Origin: Engraulis encrasicolus
Lineage: Eukaryota; Chordata; Actinopteri; Clupeiformes; Engraulidae
Direction of reading: 5' to 3'
Assembly (NCBI RefSeq): GCF_034702125.1
Contig: NW_026945764.1
Location: 352,305-416,304 of the forward strand
DNA length: 64,000 nt
Each line of letters opens with the position of its first letter. The stretch's first letter is position 1. The notes under the pieces are model-generated. The model ran no database searches. It saw nothing but the letters and a program-made list of their open reading frames with translations, and was not told the DNA's origin. Positions 44,590 through 56,449 of the stretch are shown here, piece by piece. The position numbers and the translations under genes are program-made.

Positions 44590-45434
44590 GGCAAGGCAAG
44601 GCAAGGCAAGTTTATTTATATAGCGCATTTCATACACAGGTGCAACTCAATGTGCTTCACAAAGTTAACAAATGTAAATGAAAGGAAAACAGGGAAATGA
44701 ATTAGAGTCAAAAAACATTTAAGACATTAAGATAAAACATAAGGTAAAAATAATAATAAAATAAAACATAAATAAACATAAAACCTTGAAAAACAATTCT
44801 TATTTTACTAATTTACTTCTCTTATTTTACCGTCTTTTCATTCAATAATTTAAGAAAGCATCTGAGAACAGCTTTGTCTTGAGTCTAGATTTAAAGCTAT
44901 CAATAGTGGGTGCATTTTTTACGTCATCTGGAAGCTGGTTCCAAAGCTTTGAAGCATAGAAGCTAAAGGCTGCCTCTCCACATTTTGTTTTGACTTTTGG
45001 AATCACCAGCAAATTCTTCTCCGTTGACCTTAGTGACCTGGCCGGTGCATACAGCTGAAACATATCCAGTAGATATGTGGGTCCCATTCCATTTAATGAT
45101 TTAAATACAAGTAGCATTGCCTTAAAATCAATTCTGTAGCTTACTGGGAGCCAATGCAGCTTAAAATTGGAGTAATGTGGTCAAACTTCCTTGTCTTTGT
45201 AAGAACCCTTGCAGCTGCATTTTGTACCAGTTGAAGCTGTTTAATGGTCTTATTTGGGAGGCCAGTAAACAGACTGTTACAGTAATCGACTTTACTAGAA
45301 ATGAAGGCATGTATTAGCTTCTCCAGATCATGTTTAGACATCAGGCCCCTAAATTTAGAGATGTTTTTTATGTGATAAAATGCAGACTTATAAATACAGA
45401 TAAAGTGATGAATGACAACCAGTGAGTTACACAT
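44590..45434 (-). pseudogene. Non-LTR retrotransposon (L2/CR1-like) C-terminal fragment with TTGCC tail
   Basis: The minus-strand frames 45434-45141 and 45117-44842 together cover the end of a reverse transcriptase polyprotein: VDYCNSLFTGLPNKTIKQLQ, LVQNAAARVLTKTRKFDHIT, then FKSLNGMGPTYLLDMFQLY and KLWNQLPDDVKNAPTIDSFK. They are separated by a frameshift near 45130. The 3' end reads GAAATGCGCTATATAAATAA followed by TTGCC repeats, the usual tandem tail of these elements. It is 5'-truncated and inactive. Clade assignment within the L2/CR1 group is not certain. Confidence 0.82.
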
Positions 45435-45671
45435 GCATGGTTAATATGCGATGTGGAATAAAGGGACAAGTGATCAGACCTACCATGACAAAGGACAGGG
45501 GATAGCCAGCGCTTGAAAGGACGCACAACCACAACGTATTTTACGAGTCACACCACGGTGACCAATGCGCACCACGCGCAAATTGCCATATTAAATGAGA
45601 AGTCCACTTTTTTGAACATTAAGGCCATTTTCTGAGTGGTCTGCAATGTTTTAGAGTCCCCCTCACCTTAC

Positions 45672-45884
45672 CCCTCTGAGGTCTAAGGCTTTTCAGAGGC
45701 TTTTAGGCTGCTTGCACCACCCTAACATTTTCAAGTATTTTCATTTCATATATATATTTGGGACCTGGAAGGTCTGAGGTTTCTAATGGTGTGACTTATA
45801 TGTTTCAATGACAAAAACTCACAGAGTTACAGATTTGTTTTTGGAGACACATTGCCCTCTGAAGGGCACTCGGACCTCAGAGGG
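45672..45884. mobile_element. 213-bp piggyBac-like MITE
   Basis: CCCTCTGAGGTC on the left is mirrored by GACCTCAGAGGG on the right. TTAA follows the right end (45885-45888) and TTAC precedes the left (one mismatch). No coding capacity. Confidence 0.78.
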
Positions 45885-45935
45885 TTAAGGCGAAGTGCCA
45901 AGTCCTATGGTTGACTAAAGCTGGCAAACAACCAG

Positions 45936-47268
45936 GGCCTCGTTTCCGAAAGGGCCTTAAGTACAACTTAACGCTACGTGCTACTTAAGTTCACACGTAG
46001 AGCTCACGGAGCGTTTTCCAAAACCAACTTAGCAAAGAACCATCGCAGGTTGACACGTAACTCTAAGAGAAATCCAAGAGTGATCTGGAATAGTCTTAAC
46101 GCGCTAAGATTGATCGTAACGGCAGGATATGAACAACAGGATATGAAGGGAAAAGAAGAAACTTTGCGCATAAGATTGCTGTTTTAAGACGCGAGTGTCA
46201 TGGCACAGTGGAGACACCCATAGGATAAGAGGAAACTTGCGCTTCAAGTTGATGTTTTAAGACGGGAGTGTAAATATCATGGCACCACAGTTGACACTGT
46301 AACGAAAATAAGAAGGTAACATTAATTGTGTAAGTGTATAAAATAAAAGCAATGTGTTTGGAAAATATTTTACCGGCAGTAAAATAGTTCAGCTGTGTTT
46401 GATAAATCAGGGCATTATTAAACTCAATCATAATTTGTGTGGGTGCTTCGTGAACAAGAACAAGGCATCCACATGAAAAATCAATAGGGGGCTTCGGCGA
46501 CCAGAGACAAGAGTGGTGATGTCGGAAGGTCACTACCGAAACATTAAAAAAAAAAAAAAAAAACGGTCAGCGAGTCGTTGCGCCCTCTTTCATTTTCAAG
46601 TAGGCCTACCCTAAGAAAGGGAAGGCGACGCAGAAAAGACACGATAGTTGTAGGCTAAGGGTAAACTATGACATAAAAAGGCAGCGATGGGGATTCGTGT
46701 AGATTTTTTGTTTTAATAACAGCAGACTGCCGTGCAAAATGTTCCTCACAGTTAAAGCCTTGAGTGCGCTGTACTTTGCGCGTCGCTCCCCAAATGCGCA
46801 TCCCAATTTGGAACTCCTAGGCCTAGCCTACGTGTCTTCTTAAATATTAAGCACGGTAGCCAACTGCACGCGCTTTGTCTGGACGGCGTAGTTCATGGTT
46901 TTGCATGATTTCATTGTGTGTGTGTGCATTTTATTTCATTTGCCAACAATAACTCCTGTCGATAGTTGCAAACTGCTACAAATGTAGTCCCACCATTAGC
47001 CTAAAGAAAACAACTTTTGATACTGACACACACGCCTTACATTTTGTAAATGGTTTAGCAGCATGACGGCGCAGTTCACTCCGAGGACACTTCAGCACCA
47101 CATATGTGGACAGCGATCCTTAAGAGCGACGCTACGAATGATCTTAGAGGCTGTGCACGCGCGTTCATGTACGAGTGTCTTTGGGAAACAGTCGTAGGAA
47201 ATCTAAGAACATTCGTAGGATAACGACACACGTAAGGCTAAGAACCATCGTTATCGGGAAACGAGGCC
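45936..47268. mobile_element. Harbinger-like non-autonomous element, copy 3
   Basis: Ends GGCCTCGTTTCCGAAAG and CGGGAAACGAGGCC, flanked by CAG (45933-45935) and CAT (47269-47271). It is closer to copy 1 than to copy 2 in the right half (TGATCTTAGAGGCTGTGCAC shared). Confidence 0.85.
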
Positions 47269-47271
47269 CAT

Positions 47272-48096
47272 CTTAACTAAAACCGCCACAAGCCGTGACA
47301 TGCCTCCTGCCTCCAGCAACAGGTGCTAACTTTTAAAACAGAGCACAATGGGCAATTGGTGCCGGACATTCACCTGACGTCAACGCCCCCAGTTAAAGTT
47401 TAAAGCTGCAGTATCCATTATGTTACATCAGTTCTGGGAACTTAGGCCTAGGCTATATTGTCAATGTCATTTCAATGAAATGGCTACAGATCTCAGTCTG
47501 GGCTCTTTCAGTTAAAGATTTTAAAGGAATTACATGTTTTGCCCCTCTTCCAAACTGACACCCAGACAAAAACATTAACAGGAGTCATAGACATGTTCAA
47601 ATAGAACCGAAAACAGTTGCAGAGACTGTTTCCTATTTGATCAAGTAGGCAGACATGGAGAAAGACAGCCATTGTGCCAGTTCAAAATTACATTGAAAAA
47701 TACTTAGGACTTTTACTTAAGTATATTTTTGGTGTACTACTTTTACTTTCAATTGAGTTTTTTTTTCGCAGGGTACTGTTGAGAAATTGAAGTAGTTGGA
47801 ATCCCTTTTGTGAATTGTTTAATGGGGTGACGCTGAATTATTATTAAACAGTTGTGATTTGTCTGAATACTAACACTCTCAAATGACAGGCTTGTGTGCC
47901 TCATGCTCTAAAACCACAAAGGAGGAAGTGCGAGCAAGAGCCACAGGCAGCCATGTCACTACAAGTCTCAGAGCTGTCTGAGACAGTGAAACCAAAATGG
48001 GGGCCAGGCAGAAACATCACTAAGAGCCACGTCACAAAGAGCCACGTCACAAAGAAACGTCACAGGGGCCTTGGCTGCCAGCGTGAATTGACAGCC
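47272..48096. other. No gene recognised
   Basis: Unique-looking sequence. A tandem AAGAGCCACGTCACA duplicate occurs at 48020-48050. No splice-bounded exon was convincing. Confidence 0.4.
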
Positions 48097-48728
48097 TGAT
48101 CTCCAAAAAATCCATGCTCCTGGACACGAAATCCGTGTCCAGGAGCACGGATTTTGCCAAAATGCCGTGCTCCTGGACACGGAATTGTTTTCCGTGCTCC
48201 TGGACACGGAATTGTTTTCCGTGATGGGCACACGGAAGTGCTTTCTATAGGCTATTACCACAGCACTGTGTTAACTCTATCATTAGAAAATACATACCAA
48301 ATGCTAATCCTAAACAAAATAATGCTATAGCAATTTAAGTTGTGCCCTGACCAAAACATTCCCTAACCTCAACCTGTCATTAAAGACATATTTTTGATAA
48401 ATGCCTTTTCGAGTTGGTTGATAGGCTATCGAACTCATATAATGAATGAAAGAAAACTAGCTGTGCCCAGACCAAAACAATCCCTAACCCTAACCTGTCA
48501 GTAAGAAATGTTTTTTTTTAGACAAAATATTTGAAATTAGAAAAATCCTGAGAAAACACAAGACTGTGGAAATAGCCTATAGAAAGCACTTCAAGCAATT
48601 CCGTGTCCAGGAGCACGGAAAACAATTCCGTGTCCAGGAGCACGGAATTTTGGCAAAATCCGTGCTCCTGGACACAGATTTTGTGTCCTTACCATCCGTG
48701 TCCAGGAGCACGGAATTTTTGGAGATCA
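48097..48728. mobile_element. 632-bp element whose inverted ends are built of CCGTGCTCCTGGACACGGA units
   Basis: TGATCTCCAAAAAATCC on the left is mirrored by GGAATTTTTGGAGATCA on the right. Each end carries several alternating-orientation copies of CCGTGCTCCTGGACACGGA, and the inner edges GCTTTCTATAGGCTATT and AATAGCCTATAGAAAGC are also mirrored, so the arms are about 150 bases. The core has two CTAACC..AACCTGTCA blocks. No protein. Superfamily unknown. Confidence 0.85.
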
Positions 48729-48787
48729 TGTTGGAACTGAGGACAAGCTGAACTCACTGTACTGGGCTCTCTGGTAACCCTCTAGAA

Positions 48788-49022
48788 CAGTGTTTCTCAT
48801 CCTTTTTTTAGTTGAGGCACCCTTTTAATTCATGAAAAATTTCAAGGCACCCCAAACCAAAATTGTCTTTATTGTGCGTAAATGGCAGGTGAAAGATTCC
48901 ACTGACTAAGCATTGATTTATTAATTTAGATAAATATGTACTATATTACATAATTGATTTATCAGCCACGTTTCCGCGGCACCCCTGTGGGAGGCCTGCT
49001 TTACCCTGGTTGAGAAACACTG
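48788..49022. mobile_element. 235-bp hAT MITE with exact CTCTAGAA duplication
   Basis: CAGTGTTTCTCA and TGAGAAACACTG form the ends. CTCTAGAA flanks both sides exactly (48780-48787, 49023-49030), matching the nTCTAGAn target preference of some hAT groups. Confidence 0.93.
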
Positions 49023-49324
49023 CTCTAGAATACCAGCAAAGATGACAAAGCCACAAGTCACGTCCCGACCACAAACCAACCACAAGAGCCCATTGGTAGG
49101 CCCGACATTACTTCACCTCCGTCTGGGTTGGACCTCCACCACAGCGCCAAGAGCTGAGAAACACACACACACACAGAGGAAGCTGCAGCTCACATGTGAG
49201 AAGAGATCTGTATCTCTTTATTTCAGAAAATAGGGCATTGTCCGTTTTTAGCTTACTGTGAAGGTTTGTAGGAGACCTTTCTCTCTCTCCAGGTCTAGAC
49301 TCTGTAACCTTATAATTTACGTAA

Positions 49325-49471
49325 GGGATAATTGACGACACGGTGTGCGTATAACAGGAAAAATAATGCACACCAGGTGGTGATGCGGCCACGACGCGAA
49401 GCGGAGTGGCCGTTACACCTCGGTGTGCATTATTTTTCCTGTTATACGCACACCGTGAAGTCAATTATCCC
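49325..49471. repeat. 147-bp hairpin element with GC-rich loop
   Basis: GGGATAATTGAC pairs with GTCAATTATCCC, and GGTGTGCGTATAACAGGAAA with its exact complement. The middle reads GGCCACGACGCGAAGCGGAG. It is followed by CGCTTATACC. Size, loop motif and right flank match the hairpin at 23986-24130, although the stems are unrelated. Confidence 0.92.
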
Positions 49472-50083
49472 GCTTATACCACGGTTGCCACACTGTCTGA
49501 AATTTATTTGAGGCATTATTTCGATGCTTTAATGGCTAAAACAAAGGTTTTCTGTAGAACTAATTCCTTCCGCCACAAGAAGCTTCTTTTCATAACTTTC
49601 TGGCGAACTGCCGTTGCTAATTCTAAATTGAAGGTTGCTACGGCCAAGACACCGTTGATAGTTCTATCGCATTCGGTTGTCAAGTCAAGAGCCAGTCATT
49701 AATTCTATCGCATTTGGTTGACAAGTCAGTCGCCTCAAATGTTCTACCCATTCGATATATGGGCGCGTCTGACTTGCCCACTAGACCATGCTACAGTTGG
49801 CATGATTCCTACACATGTACAGATCTCAATAGATTAAAAAAATACCCCGCGCATCTTGGCGACATTCTAACTGCCTCACCTCGCCATTAACTTCATCAAA
49901 ACAGGCACCTCGTCAATGTGCTCTCCTCCCATAGGAAACTCCCCTTGATTTATTTTCCACTGCGTTCCCATAGTTCTCACAAGTTACGCTACTCTCTCAA
50001 CTGATAAACGCTACAACCGCAGGAAACATCTCCTCTCGTGGGGAAGAAACGCCCACGTGAAACGGGCGTCCCTTTGCGCAGGG

Positions 50084-50085
<2 letters not shown>

Positions 50086-50162
<77 letters not shown>
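50086..50162. repeat. (CT)n microsatellite
   Basis: About 70 bases of CT ending in a few CA units. Confidence 0.95.
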
Positions 50163-50165
<3 letters not shown>

Positions 50166-50517
50166 AGTTGAGTGATGGTCAGTTGGGAGAAATAAACATG
50201 TTTCAAATTTGATTAGGCCTACTAAGATTTGCTCCAGATTCACTATACATTGCTGGTGTTTCCAGACGCGCGGTGCCACATGTGTCACTTCAGCGCGTAA
50301 TGCTTGCAACTTTTTTGTGTGTAATTTATGAACGTGCGTGCCTTGGCGCATTGATACACTGGAGTTATGCGGTCAGAAAAGTGACCTAATAGTGGGACTA
50401 CTTCAGGTGTGCATATATAGACAGTTAATCAATACCAAATTTAGCGCGTCACAATGGGAGATTCCAGACTGCCGTGGTATAATCTTTAATAAAAGACATA
50501 CCTATTATGCCTCTCAC

Positions 50518-52928
50518 CAGTGCTGGGAGTAACGGCGTTAGAGTATATCGCGTTAGGCTACTAACGGAGCCTCATTTTCAGTAACGGAATACTTACTTAA
50601 TTACTTTATCCATAACTGTAACGCCGTTATTAATTTTATGAATTGCAGCCATGGCCGTAGCCAGCCATGTGAATTAGGCGAGGTCCATGATGCGCGCGGA
50701 GCACGCGCCAAAATTGTATTATTAATATAAAATATAAATTAAAAATGTATTCATAAAATAAATAAATATAGGCTACACAGGCCTATATATAGGACCCTCC
50801 TCTATGAATGTATAGGCCTAATGTGAAATAGTAAATATGTAGACATGTATAATAATAAATATGTTGTAGTTTTCAGCCAACTCAGCCTATTCCCTTTGAA
50901 TGGCTATGCTTTGGTATCATGCCTCTTTTATTATAAACAGCATCCTCCCAGTAAAGCCCTTTGTAAGGAAACTAAAGCTTGACCCTGAAGTTGCACAATA
51001 AGCTATATCCTCAGATGGCAAGTTGCTCAGCCATTCATATTTTTCTCCCAATGAAATTACACTTCAGCTGTTTTCCTCCAAAGATACAGGGATAGCTCTG
51101 TAGTGCAAACCACCTATTTTGGAGTAAACTTTTTTCTTCCTAGAGTCGCATCAAACGTTTTGTTTTTATTTACTTGTTATAGTTCTTCACAAGCGCAGAG
51201 GACAAAAGTATTTCAACGAGAAAGAAAAGTAGCCTATCCTCCGCGCTCCTGAGCCATCTGATGCGTCACGGCTATGCAGACACAGTAGTCACGGGAGCCT
51301 CTTCAGGTGTGGATATTTTACTGCGATTGACTCTGACGAAGACGTGGCAACGTCGATAGTCTTGGCACTTGTCCAAATTAACAGGAAAATATCCACACCT
51401 GAAGATGTTCCGGTGACCTCCTCTGTCAGTGTTTATCACATATGCTTTCCAATTTACAATCAATTAGCCTACCTTCACAGATATCCTGCTTTTACCTTTA
51501 TGCAGCAGCTGATGCAGCAGCCGGCCTTCTTAAAATAATGACTCAAATGGCTTTTTAAGACACCATAGCCTACTTGTTACGCATGAGCTTTATGTAGGCT
51601 ATACAACGGTTGGCTTTCTGTCAGCGGAGATCTCATCAAGCGCGGGCTTTCTGAAAGCGGAGATCTCACCAAGCGCGTGCTTAATGGGCGCGTTCGTGAC
51701 GGCACATTACTGCGCAGGCTGCACACACACACTTTGCCATTTCAATGTATGTTTCCAACCAGAAAGCATGGTAATTTTGCGTTTCGCAATGCGCTGTCAC
51801 GAACGCGACCAAACACTTGCGATGTCGGCTGAGTTGCGTTCTCTCCCACGAGTCGCACCTCTTGCGATATTAATCAATCTTGTTTACTCTCAAAAACAGA
51901 ACACAAAGGCAAAACTAGAACACATAGGCCTAGCACATGGATGTTAACCACAGTTTGCAAAGGACGCTTCCCAAAGGTTTATAGATGTTTTTGTGTGTTT
52001 CAGTTGGTCATATTTGCCGTTAAAATAATAATAATAAAAAAACCTCTGGCGATAGGCGAGGTCCGGACCTCGGTAGCCTCAAATGTAACTACGGCCATGA
52101 TTGCAGCGCCAGTGTGCACTGGCTGCTGACAAAATCAAAGAGCAAATGGCAACGCCGCATAAATACCAAGCCGGCTTTTAGTATGCTCACATTTGCCCTT
52201 TGCATGCATGAGAACAAAATAGCTGAACGTGTCGGCTATCTTGATCCAAGCGTGTAAACACAAGTCATTCACAGACTTCACAGGAAGCGCATAGAGAATA
52301 GAAGAGACAACGGCAGTAAAGCCGCGAGGTTGCATGTTCGAAAGGTGAATACCGGAATCATTTCACGTATCATGTCTGTAACGAGCAAGTAATTTCACTA
52401 AGCACCTCTCAACATCGCATGGTAGCACGCCCCGTGCAGGTAGTTTCAGCTTTATCGAAGAGGGAGACAGAGACAAGCCAAACCTGATTTCTCAGGACAC
52501 GAGTGAACTCAACAAAATAATCGCCAGGTATGTGGTTGAAAACACGTTTCCCCTATCAACTGTGGGGTCGGAGTTGTTAAGGGCTCTTGTTGCAAAAAAA
52601 AAATCCATCTCGTGGAAGAGAAATGAGCACATCCCTAAAAATGTTGTGAACTGGATTAACATTCACCATTGATAATAGGTCATGAAGATATTTGATAGCA
52701 TTTTAAGCAAAAATAATATCACAGCCAAAATATCACAGATCAAGGATGAATATCCCATTTAACTCTTTCTTTGACATTATAAGCAAAAAAAAAAAAAAAA
52801 AAGTAACGCAAAAAATACTTTTCCTATAATGAAGTTACACAGTTACTAACACAATTACTTTTTTGGAGAAGTAATTGGTACTTGTAATTAGTTAGGCCTA
52901 CTTATTCAAAGTAACATTCCCAGCACTG
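50518..52928. mobile_element. hAT element (outer), 2.4 kb
   Basis: CAGTGCTGGGAGTAACG on the left and GTAACATTCCCAGCACTG on the right. The flanks CCTCTCAC (50510-50517) and CCTATCAC (52929-52936) agree in 7 of 8 bases. A decayed stretch at 52460-52670 reads like a piece of a hAT/ZBED transposase (Thr-Phe-Pro-Leu-Ser-Thr-Val). Non-functional. Confidence 0.88.
50650..52099. mobile_element. hAT-like element nested in the outer hAT
   Basis: CATGGCCGTAG and CTACGGCCATG are the inverted ends. ATTGCAGC flanks both sides exactly (50642-50649, 52100-52107). It contains an internal palindrome around 51290-51420 (CTTCAGGTGTGGATATTTT and its complement). The short open frame 51684-51947 is not recognised. 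Confidence 0.88.
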
Positions 52929-52936
52929 CCTATCAC

Positions 52937-53470
52937 TATATAATAGGCTACTGAACATACCTCATATGCTAAGCCATACCGAAAATACCTAGTATGCTAA
53001 CGATTAAGACATAGGCCTACTGAACATAGCCTACCTGGTGTGCATACATAAACTAAAGACATACCGAACATAACTGGTGTGCTAATTAAACCAAGACATA
53101 CCGAACATACCTGGAGTGCTTATTACGGTGTAGGGAAAGACTTAACAACTTCTCCACTACATAGGCACGAGATGAGCGTGGTTTACTCCCCAAATAACAG
53201 TAGGGCTCCATCAGAGACAGGAGACGATGCGCCTTAGGCACAGTTCCCAAAAAGGTTCCAAATAGTAGATGAAAATGTGACCCTTATAATATGGCTCTGT
53301 TCTGTTGCTGCCTATCAGCATGATAAAATCCAAAATCAATCCCAGGCCCTAAGGCAGGCCTATGGATTAATACCGGCTAACAGCCAAGGACATTACGTGG
53401 TTGCCCCTCTGTTTGGTAACGGGATATTCAAATAGGTTTCTACACTGATATATCAGTGTGTGAATTCCGA
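52937..53470. other. No gene; short degenerate repeats
   Basis: Several ACATACCGAACATACCTGG-like blocks recur between 52990 and 53120, forming a weak minisatellite. No coding signal. Confidence 0.4.
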
Positions 53471-53484
53471 AAAATGACTCGCAC

Positions 53485-53690
53485 CTGGGCACAGCAGCGA
53501 TTCTTTGTTGTAGTAAATAGCGACGCAGATCCTGGGGCAATCCGGCGTGGTGCCTGGGGGTCTGGGTGGCGGTCTTTCAGCGGCCGTATACCCAGCTCCT
53601 TCAGCACCGCCTGCTGGCCTGGTTGATGCACATAAGGACCCCCCACCAAGTGTGTCTCTGACCATGGCGGGAGGTGAAACTAGAATCAGG
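53485..53690 (-). other. GC-rich exon-like segment, unassigned
   Basis: On the minus strand a GC-rich stretch is open in two frames and ends at a good donor (CCCAG/GTGCGAGT). One frame gives Pro-Gly-Gln-Gln-Ala-Val-Leu-Lys-Glu-Leu-Gly; the other gives Pro-rich Glu-Arg-Pro-Pro-Pro-Arg-Pro. TTCTGTGACTGCCTGATTCTAG could be an acceptor. I recognise no protein family, and the frame is ambiguous. Confidence 0.25.
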
Positions 53691-53699
53691 CAGTCACAG

Positions 53700-54620
53700 A
53701 AAACCAGGAGAGGGAAAACCCCCTGGAACGAAAATAAATAATTCTGGGTACAGGAGTGCTGCATGTATATCCCGATTCTCCAGACAAGGTGGTAAACACG
53801 TCAAAAGAGCAACAATTTGGGAAAGTACTTCTCCTCCCATTTGCCCTGCTGCGTGAGGGTGGTTCAATGTCCAGCTTGATAATCGCTCCCATTTTTGGGG
53901 TAGAGTAAGTTTAGAACGGGCTATTTGTAATGAAGAAGCTAATACAGGCAGATTCGTACCCTCTTGCCTACTGCTCCAAGGCCCAAATGGGCTCCAAAAT
54001 TCTTATAATAACGTACTAATATGGCCACTCCCACACCAACTAACACAGAAAAAGGAAACTGAAAGAAAAATCTAAAACCCTCGCAGACCAGCAAACGCAG
54101 GAGGAAAACAAACAATGGTGGTGTGTAGACGGTGCCCCTCCAAGGCCCCCAATGCCCTGTAAATAATGGGCCAATGCAACCCAAGAAGGAAGAAAAAAGT
54201 TAAGAGAGGAAGCCTCAGAGTGGGACTGGAAGTACGCTCCAGAATAGGAGAAAATACAAAGATGGAAGAAAACACGATCTAAGCAATGTACTTGACAGTT
54301 AAAAATACTGCGAAAAAATAAATAAATAATATAATAAATAAATAAGAGATAAAATAAAACAAACTCGATACGAATATGCAATTGTTGAGATGGTAATACT
54401 AATGAAAAGATAATACAAGAGCATGAACAGTGTCAAGTAAAGTCCATCTGTTTCCTGACAGTACACAATCACAAGAGAGCAGAAAATGCCCTGACAGATA
54501 GGTGGGTTAGGCGTATGACGGAGTCCATTAATCTGAGTCGTAAACTTCCTCAATCGAATGAATGAGCGTAACCTTATTATATTCTTATTGCTATTTGCAT
54601 GCTATTTCACATTATAATTT
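53700..54620. other. No gene recognised
   Basis: AT-rich sequence with an A/T microsatellite-like stretch near 54310-54360. Confidence 0.4.
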
Positions 54621-54629
54621 AGTTAGGCC

Positions 54630-55965
54630 TGTGATCAAACCAGCCCCGACTGCCTGATCGAACCTGCCCCGGCACAATTTCTCAGTGACAATTACATTAC
54701 TTATTACTCGAAACAAGGGATCGTTTGTTGACATTATATGCATGAATCATATAGAGGAGACATGACTCTTTCAGTTAATCACCATTTGACAGCTGTAAAG
54801 CTTTGTAAAGGCAGAGAGAATTAAAGAATTTAAAGAAATAAATGAGAATGAAAATTGATCGAACCAGCCCCGGTCTCCCCTATACTCAAACTCAGTTACT
54901 AACTGAACGTGAAAGTCATTGAGTGTCTGTCTCTGATTAGCGTAACTGCCTCGATTCCTCTTTTTTGAGCAGAGCTTAACGTAAGCCTACATTCATTCTC
55001 TCCATTGTCTTTTGTTAGGGTTGTGTGTGAGAATATACACGAACCAGGTTTGAGCATGCATCTTATTCTACAGGAGACGCAGCTAGCCAGACATCAATAA
55101 CACTGCAAGGTGTCATAGTAGAATGCAATTTCACTGATCTGAACAGACGCAACAGTTGGTTTTACTTCAATTCTTCTAATACATGGTATGATTATTATGA
55201 GTAAAAATACAATAAAAAGTAGAATTATAATAAGTAATTACAATACAGCTTGATAATTTAATAAAGGCATGTCGTTTTACCATGGTTTCTTTGAAAGATC
55301 ACCTTGAATGCAAATATAGAAATGTTCAATTGGCTAATGATTAAATAATCATAAAAATATCACTAAACTTGTTAAAAACCTAATCTGTTGAACATATTAC
55401 TGGCAAAAAAGGTCAAACAACATGTCACATTCAACATTTAACCTAATTTGGCTATTTTCAGTTCAATTCCATATTCCTTTCATGTTTCTGAAAAATTACA
55501 TAGACTCCCATTGTAGTGCCATATAATGGAAGTCAATGGAATCCATTGATTGAACCTGCCCCGACATTAGTGATCCAACCTACCCCGCCCAATTGAGGCG
55601 CAGATGTTTTTTTTCACAAAAGCTGTTACCCTGCTAGAATCAATCCTCTGAGGATCTCAAACTTTATTTAGATTTATAGCTGAGTCCCTTAACAATAAAT
55701 CAAAATGTGTTTCATCCTTATCTTTAGCTGACACTGTTCTGGGATGTGTTGAGTGGAATGCGTAAAATCTAGGAAATTAAATTAAAAGTTTCTCTCACCT
55801 GAGGAGTTAATGCCTTTCAGAGCTCCAATGTAGGTTGACTTATTCTTGTCCAAATGTGCATCATTTTGGTGTTGGAATTATGTCTCAGCACCCCATAGTG
55901 TAGTGGTAATCAACACTGATCCTACCTGCCCCTGATCCAACCAGCCCCGGTCTCCCCTACGTATC
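54630..55965. repeat. Region with recurring GATC-AACC-GCCCCG motifs
   Basis: GATCGAACCWGCCCCGG-type motifs recur at about 54635, 54656, 54858, 55552, 55570 and 55938. Two are followed by the identical GGTCTCCCCTA. It looks like a repeat element, but I could not find paired ends. Confidence 0.5.
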
Positions 55966-56449
55966 TACGAATTATAACTCACCAGATATGGACCCGTGGC
56001 ACATTTATGTCACAACACAAAAAACACTAGAACATGAACAATGAAAAGCAATAAATCCGCCAAAAACAGGATGTAAAGTGTTTGCCTGAAACAATGTGAT
56101 AACAGCGGAAGGGAGTCGCAGAAGAGACTATAGCAAAGTCACTAAAAAATGAGTGTTTAACCACCCCAGAAAAAGGGAGAAACGCAGCACTAAATGAAAA
56201 CCCACAACTAATGAAATTCTTACACAAAGACCAAGTAGGCCTACATGGCAGTGTGGAATAACTCACAAGAATGCCTCAACAGAGAAAGAAGCGATCACGT
56301 TGTGGGTGTGCTGAAGGGGGAAGGGCATGACCAGCTCCGCTGCCAGGCATGCATTGCATCTAAAACTGAAGGAAGCCTAAACTACCTTGGTAGGCCTATG
56401 GATGGACTTCCCGTTTGCAAACATTAGACAACATTATAAACATTATTTA
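55966..56449. other. No gene recognised
   Basis: Short frames only, none with family resemblance or splice support. Confidence 0.4.

Noticed and set aside
44842..45434. A two-exon host gene on the minus strand
   Set aside because: Reverse-transcriptase C-terminal motifs and a tandem LINE tail show it is a retrotransposon fragment; the break is a frameshift, not an intron.
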